A stretch of 64,000 nt of DNA, from assembly GCA_035604455.1 (NCBI GenBank), contig DATNIM010000009.1, forward strand, positions 1 to 64,000. Direction: 5' to 3'. The notes under the pieces were generated by a model. It saw only the letters and a program-made list of their open reading frames with translations, was not told the DNA's origin and did no database searches. The DNA is from AG25 sp035604455 (GTDB lineage: Bacteria > Gemmatimonadota > Gemmatimonadetes > Gemmatimonadales > GWC2-71-9). Positions within the stretch are counted from its first letter, which is position 1; each line of letters opens with the position of its first letter. Below are positions 49,426 to 58,845 of the stretch, piece after piece. The position numbers were made by a program, and so were the translations under genes.

Positions 49426-50676
49426 TCAGAAGAAGTCCTGGAGCCAACGCTTGAGCGGCGCCACCAGTTTGTCCACGGTCCCGCCTGAGCCCGCGCCTCC
49501 GCCACCCGCCTGCGCGGCGCGGCGCGCGGCGTAGACCGCGAGGCCCGCGGCCACAGCGTAGCGGGGAGCCTGCACGCTGTCCACGAGCCCCGAGATGCCC
49601 TGCTCCGGTATTCCCGCGCGCACCGGCATCGCGAACACCTCTCGTGCAAGTTCGACGCTGCCGGGCAGGTGCGCGGTCCCGCCCGTCAACACGACGCCCG
49701 CGGGCAAGCGGCCCGGCCCGAACCCCGCCCGCTCGAACTCGCGCGCCACGAGTTGAAAGATCTCATCCATACGCTGATGGATGATGTGTGACAACAACTC
49801 GCGCGACGTTTGCCGGGCGCCCTGGCCCGGGGTCGAGGGCAGGGTGATCATCTCCGACGCGTCGACCAGCGGCTGGTAGGCGACGCCGTGGCGCTCCTTC
49901 AGCCGCTCGGCGTCCGCCTGGGTCACGCCGAGCCCCTGCACCAGGTCACTCGTTACGTGCGTGCCCGCCACCTTGAGAGACGCGAGGTGGCGGATCTTCG
50001 CTTCGTGAAAGATCGCCACCCCGGTCGACCCGCCGCCCACCTCGACCAGCCCGACGCCCAGCTCCTTCTCGTCGTCCGTCAAGACCGCGTAGGAGGCGGC
50101 GAGCGGCTCAAGGACGAGGTCGGCCACCCGATAGCCTGCCCGCTGGACGCTCTTGCGCAGGTTCTGGCCGGCCGTGGACGGGATCGTCACGAGGTACATC
50201 TCGACCTCGAGCCGAGTGCCCGTCATGCCAACCGGGTCAGAGATCCCGCGCTGGTGGTCGACCGTGTACTCCTGCGGGATCCCGTGCAGGAGCTCGTGGT
50301 CCCGCCCGAGCGAAATCGCACGCGCCACCTCGTTCACGCGCTCGACATCGGTCCCGCGAATCTCTTCACTGCTCACGGCCACGACGCCCGAGGAACCGCG
50401 CGCGCTCACGTGCTCACCCGCGACCCCGCAGGTCACGGCGGGCACCTTCGCTCCGGCCATGCGCTCGGCGTCGCGCAGGGCCGCGGCGACCGAGCGCGTG
50501 GTCTCGTCGATGTCCCGGACGATCCCGCGCCGCATCCCAGCACTTTTGGCGAGGCCCACGCCGAGCACCTTGGCCGTCGGGTGCCGCGGCAGGTCCCCGG
50601 TAACCTCGGCGATCACGGCGCAGGTCTTGGTCGTCCCCAAATCAAGCCCGGCCACGAGCCGGCGGTCGCGCGTCAT
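49426..50676 (-). CDS. ftsA: Cell division protein FtsA
   Basis: FtsA is the actin-like anchor of the FtsZ ring. The 416-residue protein has the actin-fold phosphate loops LVAGLDLGTTKTCAVIAEV and VEVGGGSTGVAIF. The ADP-binding loop is VLTGGTAHLPG, and the C-terminal amphipathic membrane helix is WLQDFF. The linker before it is rich in glycine. It overlaps ftsQ by 4 bases. Confidence 0.97.
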   Translation of the reverse strand: MTRDRRLVAGLDLGTTKTCAVIAEVTGDLPRHPTAKVLGVGLAKSAGMRRGIVRDIDETTRSVAAALRDAERMAGAKVPAVTCGVAGEHVSARGSSGVVAVSSEEIRGTDVERVNEVARAISLGRDHELLHGIPQEYTVDHQRGISDPVGMTGTRLEVEMYLVTIPSTAGQNLRKSVQRAGYRVADLVLEPLAASYAVLTDDEKELGVGLVEVGGGSTGVAIFHEAKIRHLASLKVAGTHVTSDLVQGLGVTQADAERLKERHGVAYQPLVDASEMITLPSTPGQGARQTSRELLSHIIHQRMDEIFQLVAREFERAGFGPGRLPAGVVLTGGTAHLPGSVELAREVFAMPVRAGIPEQGISGLVDSVQAPRYAVAAGLAVYAARRAAQAGGGGAGSGGTVDKLVAPLKRWLQDFF

Positions 50677-51404
50677 GCGCGACGTCCCCGCGGACGCGCG
50701 CGACTGGCGACCGCGCCGCCGCGGACGACCACCTGACCGGCGAAGCGGGCATCGAGCTCCGTGTAGGGTCGACCCCTCGCCCCAAGATCCCGGGCGACGA
50801 GCTCGACCGCCTGCACATCCGCCGTCTCGGCGTCGCGACGCAGCAGCACGTCGCGGGTCCCGAGCTCGAGCACCACATCCCCCTCCTCGAGCGCGTGCGC
50901 ACTCGTCACCTGCGCGTACAGGCTCGGATCCGCCGACTGCACCACGGCCAGCACCCCGATGAGCCCGGAGTCGTCCGAGGCGGCAATCGGCAAGTCGAGC
51001 GGCCCGCGACCCGCCTCGAACGGCAGCGGATGCCCTTTCGCGTCGACCGGCGCGAGTCGCCCGTGCGGACCAGTCACGAACGCCGTGGGCTCAACCTCCG
51101 TCACGCGCACCCGCAGCGTCCCCGGCAACGCGCGCGTGACGCTTGCGTCCGCGACGCCGCCGACACCCCGCACCCGGTCGGCGAGCAGGCGGGTGTCGGT
51201 GAACACGCTCGCGTCGCGCGGCAACCGGAGCGCCGCGAGCACAGCCTCGGGCGCAAGGTGGCGCACGCCCACGAGCTCGACCTGCTGCAGCCGAAAGACC
51301 GGAAGTCTCGCGGCGACCCGGGGCACGGCCACATACCCTGCGGCTATCGTGACGCCGATGCCGAGCGCGAGCGCCGCGGGGCGCGACCGGCGGCGCCTGC
51401 TCAT
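50673..51404 (-). CDS. ftsQ: Cell division protein FtsQ/DivIB
   Basis: FtsQ links FtsB/FtsL and FtsK to the division ring. The 243-residue product has a basic cytoplasmic start (MSRRRRSRP), one membrane helix (about 12-30), and a periplasmic POTRA domain (FRLQQVELVGVRHLAPEAVLAALRL). The FtsQ beta domain follows, ending at YTELDARFAGQVVVR. A basic C-terminal extension follows. It overlaps murC and ftsA by 4 bases. Confidence 0.93.
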   Translation of the reverse strand: MSRRRRSRPAALALGIGVTIAAGYVAVPRVAARLPVFRLQQVELVGVRHLAPEAVLAALRLPRDASVFTDTRLLADRVRGVGGVADASVTRALPGTLRVRVTEVEPTAFVTGPHGRLAPVDAKGHPLPFEAGRGPLDLPIAASDDSGLIGVLAVVQSADPSLYAQVTSAHALEEGDVVLELGTRDVLLRRDAETADVQAVELVARDLGARGRPYTELDARFAGQVVVRGGAVASRARPRGRRA

Positions 51405-52789
51405 CCGGCTCCCCGCACCCGCGCCTCGAGCTTCGCCAACACCTCAGGGCCCACGGCCGTGATGTCCCCCGCGCCAAGCGTCAGGAGCACGTCGCCCGCG
51501 ACGAGCAAGCGGAGAACTGCTCCGGTGACGTCTGCTCGGTCACGGACGCTCACTGTGGGCGCCCCGGCGCGACTTGCGGCCCGCGAGACGAGCTCCGCCG
51601 TCACCCCTGGGACCGGCGCCTCCCGCGCGCCGAACACGGGCGCGACCACGACCACATCCGCCTCGGCGAGCGCGCGACCCAACGCCTCCCCGTGCAGTGC
51701 CGTCCGGGAGAAGAGGTGCGGCTGAAATGCCGCCACGAGCCGCCGCCCCGGAAACACCTGCCGCGCCCCGTCGAGCGTCGCCGCGACTTCGGTCGGGTGG
51801 TGCGCATAGTCGTCCACGACCGTGATCCCCGCCTTGGTGCCCAGTCGCTCAAACCGACGCGCCACGCCGCTGAACCGCTCGAGCGCCTGGGCGGCAAGGT
51901 TCAGATCGACGTCCAGCGCGGCCGCCACCGCGAGTGCCACGGCGGCGTTGCGCACGTTGTGCTGACCCGGCACTCGGAGCGCGAGGCGGATCTCCCGCGC
52001 ATCGGGCATCACGAGCCGCGCCTGCGATCCGGCCGGACCGAACTCGGCCGCGGCGATCCGCACATCGGCGCCCTCAGCGAACCCTACGCGCCACACCGGG
52101 ACACCCGCCGCGTCCGCAACGCGGAGCGCCCCCGGGTCATCGGCGCCGACGATCAATCGCTCGGCCGGCCGCGCGAACTCGACGAACGCTGCTTCGAGCG
52201 CCGTGAGCGTACCGTAGCACTCGAGGTGGTCCGCCTCAACGTTCGTCACCACGGCGATCGTGGGCCGCAGCGAGAGGAACGCTCGATCGAACTCATCCGC
52301 CTCGGCGACGAAGAGATCGCGGCCACCGACGCGGGCGTTCCCATGCCACCCTGCGACACGGCCGCCGGCGAATCCCGTGGGGTTTCGCCCGGCGGCCGTC
52401 AACGCCTCCGTGACCATCACCGTGGTCGTGGTCTTGCCGTGGGTTCCTGCCACGGCCACCACGGTCCCGCCCGTCATGGCCTCGCCGAGGGCGTCGGCCC
52501 GCCGCACTATCGGTATCCCCTGCGCCCGAGCCCGCACGAGCTCGGGATGCTCACGACTCACCGCCGCGCTCACCACCACTGCCCGCACCCCGTCGACATG
52601 CGACGGGTCATGCCCTCCCCAGATCTCCACCCCCAGGGCTGCCAAATCGGCGGCTCCCGAGGGGTCCTTATCACAGCCTGTGACGGCGAGACCTTGGTGC
52701 TTGGCCAGGAGCGCTAACCCGCTCATCCCTGCCCCTGCCACCCCCATGAAGTGAATCGGGCGGGGGTCGCCCGCTCTAAACAAGGTCAT
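51401..52789 (-). CDS. murC: UDP-N-acetylmuramate--L-alanine ligase
   Basis: MurC adds the first amino acid to the peptidoglycan precursor. The 462-residue product has HFMGVAGAGMSGLALLAKHQG, the P-loop AVAGTHGKTTTTVMVTEAL, VAEADEFDRAFLSLRP, and VVDDYAHHPTEVAATL near the active site. The start has no Shine-Dalgarno, but a good promoter lies 12 bases upstream. It overlaps ftsQ directly; murB and ddl, which often follow murC, are missing. Confidence 0.96.
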   Translation of the reverse strand: MTLFRAGDPRPIHFMGVAGAGMSGLALLAKHQGLAVTGCDKDPSGAADLAALGVEIWGGHDPSHVDGVRAVVVSAAVSREHPELVRARAQGIPIVRRADALGEAMTGGTVVAVAGTHGKTTTTVMVTEALTAAGRNPTGFAGGRVAGWHGNARVGGRDLFVAEADEFDRAFLSLRPTIAVVTNVEADHLECYGTLTALEAAFVEFARPAERLIVGADDPGALRVADAAGVPVWRVGFAEGADVRIAAAEFGPAGSQARLVMPDAREIRLALRVPGQHNVRNAAVALAVAAALDVDLNLAAQALERFSGVARRFERLGTKAGITVVDDYAHHPTEVAATLDGARQVFPGRRLVAAFQPHLFSRTALHGEALGRALAEADVVVVAPVFGAREAPVPGVTAELVSRAASRAGAPTVSVRDRADVTGAVLRLLVAGDVLLTLGAGDITAVGPEVLAKLEARVRGAG

Positions 52790-52801
52790 TAGTGGAGGGC
52801 T

Positions 52802-52830
52802 AATATAGCGAAACTACTAAACTTGTGAAA
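52802..52830 (-). promoter_or_regulatory. Internal dcw promoter ahead of murC
   Basis: On the minus strand TTTCAC (52830-52825) is followed after 17 bases by TATATT (52807-52802), in a 52-base AT-rich gap between murG and murC. Only 12 bases separate the -10 box from the murC ATG, so the transcript would begin about 6 bases before the start codon. This may allow ftsQAZ to be expressed apart from the upstream mur genes. Confidence 0.6.
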
Positions 52831-52841
52831 GACTGCGCTTT

Positions 52842-53930
52842 TCAGGGGATGAGTGTCAATATTTTTGACGCGATGTCCCGCGCGGCGTCGGGGTGGCCTC
52901 GAGCCCGGGCGTGGGAGGCGAGCGACGCCAGTCGCGATTGGTCCGCGAGGAGCGACGTGATGGCGTGTGCCAGGGACTCAGGGGACAGATCCATTTCGCG
53001 GAGGAGCATGGCGGCCCCGGCCTCGGCGAGTGCGCGCGCGTTTGAGGTCTGATGATCGGCTGCGGCTCGAGCGAAGGGCACGAGGACGCTCGGTTTGCCG
53101 AGGGCGCACAGCTCCGCCACGGTCATCGCCCCGGCCCGCGAGACCACGAGGTCGCTTGCCCCGTAGGCCTCCGCAATGGGATCGAAGAAGTCGCGCACGA
53201 CGACGCGACCTGCGACCGCGAGACGCATGAGGGCGGGCGCGTGCGCGCGCCCCGCGCCCCAGAGCACGCTCCAGTCGCTGAGGAGACCCTGCTCGAGTGC
53301 TCGTGCGAGGGCGCCGTTCAGGACGCGGGCGCCCTGGCTCCCTCCGACGACGAAGACGCACGAGCGGGCGGGATCGAGTCCGAAGGCCTGCCGGGCCGCG
53401 GCAGCGTCCGCGGACCCGGCCTGGGTTCTGATGGGGTTGCCGAACGCGAACACCTCGGTGTCACGGCCGGCGTGGATCCGCGACGCGGCCTCCGGGAACC
53501 CGAGGTGCACCTGTCGCGCGCGGCGCGCGAGCCAGCGGGTCGTGATCCCGGGAAACGCGTTCGCCTCCTGGAGCACGGTCGGCACGCGGCGCCGTTGCGC
53601 GCACCAGAGGAGCGGGCCCGCCACGTACCCGCCGGTCCCGACGACCACGGCCGGTCGCTCGATGTCGACCACGCGGTTCACGGCACGAAGGACGTCCCCG
53701 ACGCGATACACCCAGCGCAGGTTGCGCCACCACGCTCCCCGGTACAGCGGCTCGAGCTCGAGGAGGTAGTAACGGTAGGAGTAGCGTGGCAGGAGGTCCG
53801 CCTCGATCCCGCGGCGCGCGCCGACGAGGACGACCTCGAGGTCTCGGCGGGCCCCGCGGAGCGCGTCCGCGATGGCGAGCGCCGGCATCAGATGGCCGCC
53901 CGTGCCGCCGCCCGCGACGAGCACCTTCAC
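52842..53930 (-). CDS. murG: UDP-N-acetylglucosamine--lipid II transferase MurG
   Basis: MurG converts lipid I to lipid II at the inner membrane. The 362-residue GT28 enzyme has VKVLVAGGGTGGHLMPALAIADAL, VVGTGGYVAGPLL, the AFPGITTRWLAR region, VFVVGGSQGARVLN and LVVSRAGAMTVAELCALGKPSVLVPF. The GTG at 53930 overlaps ftsW by 4 bases. The last codons lie next to the murC promoter. Confidence 0.96.
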   Translation of the reverse strand: MKVLVAGGGTGGHLMPALAIADALRGARRDLEVVLVGARRGIEADLLPRYSYRYYLLELEPLYRGAWWRNLRWVYRVGDVLRAVNRVVDIERPAVVVGTGGYVAGPLLWCAQRRRVPTVLQEANAFPGITTRWLARRARQVHLGFPEAASRIHAGRDTEVFAFGNPIRTQAGSADAAAARQAFGLDPARSCVFVVGGSQGARVLNGALARALEQGLLSDWSVLWGAGRAHAPALMRLAVAGRVVVRDFFDPIAEAYGASDLVVSRAGAMTVAELCALGKPSVLVPFARAAADHQTSNARALAEAGAAMLLREMDLSPESLAHAITSLLADQSRLASLASHARARGHPDAARDIASKILTLIP

Positions 53931-55039
53931 CGCGCGCGCTTCCGTCCTTCGCCGACGCTCACGAGCACGCCGGTGACGACGAGCGACATGAACAGCCCAG
54001 TGCGTCCATACGAGACGAAGGGCAGCGTGACACCGGTGGCCGGGAGAACCGCAAGCGTGACGCCGACGTGGAGGATCGCGGAGATCCCGATCAGGGCCGT
54101 GAGGCCGATCGCGAGCAGCTGGCCGAATCGATCGCTCGCCGAGCGGGCGATGCGAAATCCGAGCCACACGTAGGTCGCGAAGATGGCCAGCAGCACCGCG
54201 ACCCCCAAGAACCCCCACTCCTCCCCGATGGTCGAGAAGATGAAGTCCGAGTACGCATACGGGAGGTATCCCAGCTTTTGCTGTCCCTCGCCCAGCCCGA
54301 CGCCCAACAACCGCCCGGCCCCCATACCGATTAATGACTGATGCACCTGCCAGCGCGCTTCCGCCGGAGCGCTGCCGGGGTTCAGGAACGTGAGCACCCG
54401 GGCGAGCCGGTACTGGGCGCTCTCGACCGCGCCGAAGACGAGCGGCGCGCCCACCACGGCGAGCGCAAGGAAGTGCCCGATTCGCGCGCCTGCGCTGAAC
54501 AGAACGACGCCCGCGAGGATGGCGACGAGCAGGGCCATGGAGAGGTTCGGCTCAAAGAAGATGAGCGCGAGAACCGGTCCCAGCACGACGAGCACGGGCA
54601 CGACCCCACGGCCAAATACGCGGATCAACTCGCCTTTCTTGGCGGCGAACATCGCGGTCCACGCGACGACGGTGAACTTCGCGAGCTCGGAAGGCTGCAG
54701 GGTAAAGACGCCCAGATTGACCCACCGGCGAGCGCCGTTGATGGCGGGAGCGACGGCCCGGGTGAACGGGAGGAGCGGGACGAGCAGGAGCACGGCCGTG
54801 AGTACCAACAGGGGCCACGCGGCGCGTTGCCACCTGTGGTAATCGAGTCGGGCGACGAGTGTTGCCGCCACACCCCCGGCCAGCACGCCCACGAGTTGGC
54901 GGAGGGCGAATCCCGCACCGGCGTCGCCGTCCGGCGCCGGCACGAGGCTCGAGGCGCCGTACACTGCCACGAGTCCCACCACGACAAGGATACCGGTGAG
55001 CAAGCCGAGGAGGCGCGTCTCCCAGCGATGCTCCGTCAG
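53927..55039 (-). CDS. ftsW: Peptidoglycan polymerase FtsW (SEDS)
   Basis: FtsW is the septal glycan polymerase that works with FtsI. The 370-residue product has about ten membrane helices and SEDS features: NGARRWVNLGVFTLQPSELAKF, the EPNLSMALL segment, the extracytoplasmic QKLGYLPYAYSDFIFSTIGEEWGF, and VTLPFVSYGRTGL. The common starts begin too late: the TTG at 55003 would drop the conserved RWETRLL. A CTG at 55039 gives TEHRWETRLLGLL and overlaps the murD stop as CTGA, exactly like the ATGA and GTGA junctions around it. I use this start with that caveat. It overlaps murG by 4 bases. Confidence 0.93.
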   Translation of the reverse strand: MTEHRWETRLLGLLTGILVVVGLVAVYGASSLVPAPDGDAGAGFALRQLVGVLAGGVAATLVARLDYHRWQRAAWPLLVLTAVLLLVPLLPFTRAVAPAINGARRWVNLGVFTLQPSELAKFTVVAWTAMFAAKKGELIRVFGRGVVPVLVVLGPVLALIFFEPNLSMALLVAILAGVVLFSAGARIGHFLALAVVGAPLVFGAVESAQYRLARVLTFLNPGSAPAEARWQVHQSLIGMGAGRLLGVGLGEGQQKLGYLPYAYSDFIFSTIGEEWGFLGVAVLLAIFATYVWLGFRIARSASDRFGQLLAIGLTALIGISAILHVGVTLAVLPATGVTLPFVSYGRTGLFMSLVVTGVLVSVGEGRKRAR

Positions 55040-56373
55040 AACGCTTCCACGAGGCCGCGAAACGTCGCGCCCCGCTCCTCGTAGTTCGTGAACATGTCGT
55101 AGCTCGAGCAGGCCGGGGACAGGAGGACGGCGTCGCCGGGCCGCGCGGCGGCCCGCGCCCGGCGGACCACGTCCGCAAAGTCGCTCGCGTCCGCCACGGG
55201 CACGGCGCCATCCAGGTCCCGCCGCACGAGCGGGCCCGCCTCTCCGAAGGCGATCACCAGCCGGCAGCGGGCGGCGAGGAGCGGGCCGAGCCGCGTGTAG
55301 GGCTCGCCCTTGTGTCGGCCGCCCAACAGGATCACGAACGGCCGGTCCATGGCGGCGATCGCCACGGCCGTGGACGCGACGTTGGTCGCCTTGGAGTCGT
55401 TGACCCAGCGCACGCCGCCGACCTCTCGCACGAGCTCGAGCCGGTGGGGCAGCGCGCGAAACGTCCGCAGGGCTCGCGCCACGTCCCCGAGCGCGACCCC
55501 CGCCGTCTCGGCAGCGAGGCTCGCAGCGAGGGCGTTGGCGACGTTGTGGTCACCGAGGAGCTGGAGCTCGTCGCGCGCGACGAGCGATGCGTCGCCGATC
55601 CGCAGCGTCCGAGCCGATCGATCGAACCAGCCGTCGGCGCGGCGCTCGACCGAGAACAGGCGCGAGCGGCCAGGGACGCCGCGCGCCAAGTCCTGCGCGG
55701 TCGGATCATCGCCGTTCAGGACCCAGATGGAATCCGGGGCCGCGTTGCGGAAGAGCAGCCGTTTGTCCGCGTAGTAGTCGGCGACCGAAGCGTACCGGTC
55801 GAGGTGGTCGGGGGCGAGGTTCGTGAGCACGCCCACCGCCGGGGCGAAATGCGGGCTGTCGTGGAGCTGAAAGGAGGAGACTTCGACCACGAGCCACGCG
55901 GGGCGCTCCTCGCTTGCGGCCACATCCGACAGCGGGCGTCCGATGTTCCCGGCCGCCGCGACCGCCACGCCGCCCGTCTCGAGCAGGTGGGCGGTGAGCG
56001 CCGTGGTGGTGGTCTTCCCGTTCGTGCCGGTGACCGCGATCACGTGCTGGCGCTCAAGCGCCTGGAACCCGAGGTCGAGCTCCGCCACGATCGGCACGCG
56101 CGCTTCGCGCGCCGCGGCGAGCGGGGGCGCGGTTGGGGGCACGCCGGGCGAGACCACGACGGCACGGGCCCGCCTGATGCGCGCGAGGTCGTGCCTCCCA
56201 AGCTCAACCGTCACGCGAGGCAGTCGGCCAACGTCCGCGGGCACTGCGGGGCTCGCCGCGTCACTGGCGTAGACCGCCACCCCGGCGTGCACGAGCAACC
56301 GGGTCGCCGCCACGCCGCTTCGTCCGAGTCCTACGACCGCCACTTCGCCTGCCCGCCACGACTCCGGGATCAT
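55036..56373 (-). CDS. murD: UDP-N-acetylmuramoyl-L-alanine--D-glutamate ligase
   Basis: MurD adds D-glutamate to UDP-MurNAc-L-Ala. The 445-residue product has VAVVGLGRSGVAATRLL, VIAVTGTNGKTTTTALTAHLL, the NIGRPLSD segment, LVVEVSSFQLHD, LAPDHLDRYASVADYYADKRLLF, and NDSKATNVASTAVAI. The ATG at 56373 overlaps mraY by 4 bases, and its stop overlaps the CTG start of ftsW. Confidence 0.96.
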   Translation of the reverse strand: MIPESWRAGEVAVVGLGRSGVAATRLLVHAGVAVYASDAASPAVPADVGRLPRVTVELGRHDLARIRRARAVVVSPGVPPTAPPLAAAREARVPIVAELDLGFQALERQHVIAVTGTNGKTTTTALTAHLLETGGVAVAAAGNIGRPLSDVAASEERPAWLVVEVSSFQLHDSPHFAPAVGVLTNLAPDHLDRYASVADYYADKRLLFRNAAPDSIWVLNGDDPTAQDLARGVPGRSRLFSVERRADGWFDRSARTLRIGDASLVARDELQLLGDHNVANALAASLAAETAGVALGDVARALRTFRALPHRLELVREVGGVRWVNDSKATNVASTAVAIAAMDRPFVILLGGRHKGEPYTRLGPLLAARCRLVIAFGEAGPLVRRDLDGAVPVADASDFADVVRRARAAARPGDAVLLSPACSSYDMFTNYEERGATFRGLVEAF

Positions 56374-57491
56374 CGCACCTTGAGCGTGGCCAGCGCGATC
56401 GCCGCGGCGAGCACGCCCAGGATGTAGAAGCGCATCACCACTTGCGGCTCTGCCCAGCCGAGTTTTTCGAAGTGATGGTGCAGCGGTGCCATGCGAAAGA
56501 CCCGGTGGGCATCCGCGTACTCCCGGCCGCGGCGCCGTTTGCGCCACCGGTAGACACCGGTCTGGATGAGCACGGACCCCGCTTCCGCGACGAACACGGC
56601 TCCGGCGATGAGCAGCAGAAACTCGGCCTTGAGCATGATGGCCACGGTGCCGAGGGCCCCACCGATCGCGAGGGCCCCGGTGTCGCCCATGAACACCTGC
56701 GCCGGATGCGCGTTGAACCAGAGAAACCCGAGCGCCGCTCCGAGCAGGGCGCCGCAAAAGATCGTGAGCTCGCCCGCGCCGGGCAGGTAGTAGAGGCCCA
56801 GGTAGCGGGCCGCGTCGAAGCGCCCAAAGAGATAGGCGAAGATGGCGAAACTTCCCGCCGTGATCGCCGTGAGCCCGCTCGCTAAGCCGTCGAGCCCGTC
56901 GGTGAGGTTGACGGCATTCGAGCTGCCCGTGAGCACGATCGTGACGAACAGGACGTAGAGAGGCGGCCAGAAGGTGAGCAGGTAGTACTTGAAGAGCGGC
57001 ACCTGCGTCGACGCGGCCCGGAGGGTGCCCGCGAGGGGCCAGAGCAACAGGAAGAGGCCGAGCGCGAGGCCGAGTGAGACCTGGCCGGCAAGCTTCCAGC
57101 GAGCCACCAGCCCTTGCGACTTGCCCCGAACGATTTTCAGGAAGTCGTCCACGACCCCGATCGCGCCCATCCACAACGTCGCCACCAGCGCGACGACGAC
57201 GTAGCGGCTGTCCAAGCGGGCCCACAGGATGGTCGGCACGATCGTGGCGAGCAAAATGATGAGCCCGCCCATCGTAGGCGTCCCGCGCTTCCCCTGATGA
57301 CTCGCCGGGCCTTCGGCGCGGATGATCTGGCCGACCTTGTGGCGTCGCAACCAATCGATGATCGGCGGCCCGAAGACGAAGGCGACGAACAGCGCGGTGA
57401 CGGTGGCGGCGGCCGCGCGGAAGGTGATGTAGTTGAGGAGATTGAAGACGATGTACTTCTTGGCGAGCGGGGAGAGGAGGTAATAGAGCAC
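56370..57491 (-). CDS. mraY: Phospho-N-acetylmuramoyl-pentapeptide-transferase MraY
   Basis: MraY makes lipid I by moving phospho-MurNAc-pentapeptide onto undecaprenyl phosphate. The 373-residue protein has about ten membrane segments. Conserved sites include GKRGTPTMGGLIIL, GAIGVVDDFLKI with the paired catalytic Asp, NLTDGLDGLASGL, FMGDTGALAIGG and the PLHHHFEK tail. The GTG at 57491 is used; the open frame upstream is a murF shadow. It follows murF by 19 bases and overlaps murD by 4. Confidence 0.96.
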   Translation of the reverse strand: MLYYLLSPLAKKYIVFNLLNYITFRAAAATVTALFVAFVFGPPIIDWLRRHKVGQIIRAEGPASHQGKRGTPTMGGLIILLATIVPTILWARLDSRYVVVALVATLWMGAIGVVDDFLKIVRGKSQGLVARWKLAGQVSLGLALGLFLLLWPLAGTLRAASTQVPLFKYYLLTFWPPLYVLFVTIVLTGSSNAVNLTDGLDGLASGLTAITAGSFAIFAYLFGRFDAARYLGLYYLPGAGELTIFCGALLGAALGFLWFNAHPAQVFMGDTGALAIGGALGTVAIMLKAEFLLLIAGAVFVAEAGSVLIQTGVYRWRKRRRGREYADAHRVFRMAPLHHHFEKLGWAEPQVVMRFYILGVLAAAIALATLKVR

Positions 57492-57510
57492 GTCGGTCCC
57501 CGGGGTCCTC

Positions 57511-58845
57511 TCAGTTGAGGTGCGGCAGCACGCGCTCGAGCCCGACGCCCCGTGACGCCTTGAGCAGCACGACCTCATCGCCGCGGAGGGCGGCGCGCAA
57601 CGGCGGCCCGAGGCTCGCGGCGTCGGGGGCCGTGAGCAAGCGCGATCCCAACTGGGGCGCGAAAGCGCCGAACGCCGTCGCAAACTCGCCCACGGCCGCG
57701 ACGAGCGCTGGGGTGAGGGCCATGATTTCCGCCGCCGCGGCCGCGTGCAATCTGGCACTCTCCGCCCCCAATTCCAACATCGACCCGACCACGACGGCGA
57801 GCGGCCGCTCGCGCTGCGCGGCGAGCCACTGGGCGAACCGGAGGGCCGCCCGAAGCGAGCCGGGGTTCGCGTTGTAAGTGTCGTCGATCACGGTCAGCCG
57901 TCCCCGCTGCACGACGTTGGCCCGGCCCGGCGGCAACCGCACGGCGGCGAGGGCCCCCACCGCTTGCGCGGGGTCGGCGCCGGCCGCCCGGGCGGCGGCG
58001 AGGGCCAGCATCGCGTTGTCCACCTGATGGAATCCCACGACACCGAGGGTCACCTCGCCCCCAGCCCACCGAATGCGCGCGTAGCCCTCCGGGTCGAGCG
58101 CGGCAACGTCGGGGTGCACGTCGGCGCCCCGATCCGCGCCCGCGACGAGCGTGGGGGCGCGCCGCCGCGCCTCGACCGCGAGCTCCGGCGGCTCGAGCCC
58201 CACCACGGCGAGCGGGACGCCTTCGGTCAAGGAGACCTTCTCCGCGAGCACGCCAGCCAAGCTGCCGAAGCCCGCCACGTGCGCGTAACTCACGTTCGTC
58301 ACCACGGCGATCGTGGGCTCGATGATCGCGCGGAGCCGGGCGATCTCGCCCGGGATGCTGGCACCCGCCTCGACGACGAGCGCCGTCGTCTCCTCGGGCG
58401 CTTCGAGGATCGTCAGGGGCACCCCGATCAGGTTGTTCAGGTTCCCGGTCGTGGCGTGCACGCGCCAGGCCGTGCCGAAGGCGGCCCGCAGCATTTCTTT
58501 CGTGCTCGTCTTCCCGCTCGACCCGGTGACCGCGACGACGGGGCCTGCGACTCGGCGCCGCCGCGCGCGCGCCAGACGGCCTAGGGCCTCGAGCGTATCG
58601 TCGACCTCGAAGGCAACGAGACTGGGGATCTCGGGCGTGCCCCGGCGGACGACGGCACCCAGGGCGCCCCGGGCCTTGGCCTCCGCGAGAAACGCGTGCC
58701 CATCGAACCGCGGACCCGCCAGTGCGACGAAGAGATCCCCGGGCTCGAGCGCCCGGGTGTCGGTCGAGACCCGACGGAACCGACCCGCGGCCGGGCGCGG
58801 CGTGCCGAGGGCAGCGGCGACGGCGTCCGCCGTCCACGCGGTCAC
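57511..58845 (-). CDS. murF: UDP-N-acetylmuramoyl-tripeptide--D-alanyl-D-alanine ligase
   Basis: MurF attaches D-Ala-D-Ala to the stem peptide. The 444-residue product has FVALAGPRFDGHAFLAEA, VVAVTGSSGKTSTKEMLRAAF, ATTGNLNNLIGVPLTIL, and VIDDTYNANPGSLRAALR. The D-alanine feeding it would come from alr, located 18 kb away; ddl is not in the window. It overlaps murE by 4 bases. Confidence 0.96.
   Translation of the reverse strand: MTAWTADAVAAALGTPRPAAGRFRRVSTDTRALEPGDLFVALAGPRFDGHAFLAEAKARGALGAVVRRGTPEIPSLVAFEVDDTLEALGRLARARRRRVAGPVVAVTGSSGKTSTKEMLRAAFGTAWRVHATTGNLNNLIGVPLTILEAPEETTALVVEAGASIPGEIARLRAIIEPTIAVVTNVSYAHVAGFGSLAGVLAEKVSLTEGVPLAVVGLEPPELAVEARRRAPTLVAGADRGADVHPDVAALDPEGYARIRWAGGEVTLGVVGFHQVDNAMLALAAARAAGADPAQAVGALAAVRLPPGRANVVQRGRLTVIDDTYNANPGSLRAALRFAQWLAAQRERPLAVVVGSMLELGAESARLHAAAAAEIMALTPALVAAVGEFATAFGAFAPQLGSRLLTAPDAASLGPPLRAALRGDEVVLLKASRGVGLERVLPHLN

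Noticed and set aside
52854..52869. GTCAA-TATTT-TTGAC inverted repeat near the end of murG as an operator
   Set aside because: It lies inside murG codons and the arms are only 5 bp; the TTGACA it contains has no matching -10 at the right distance.
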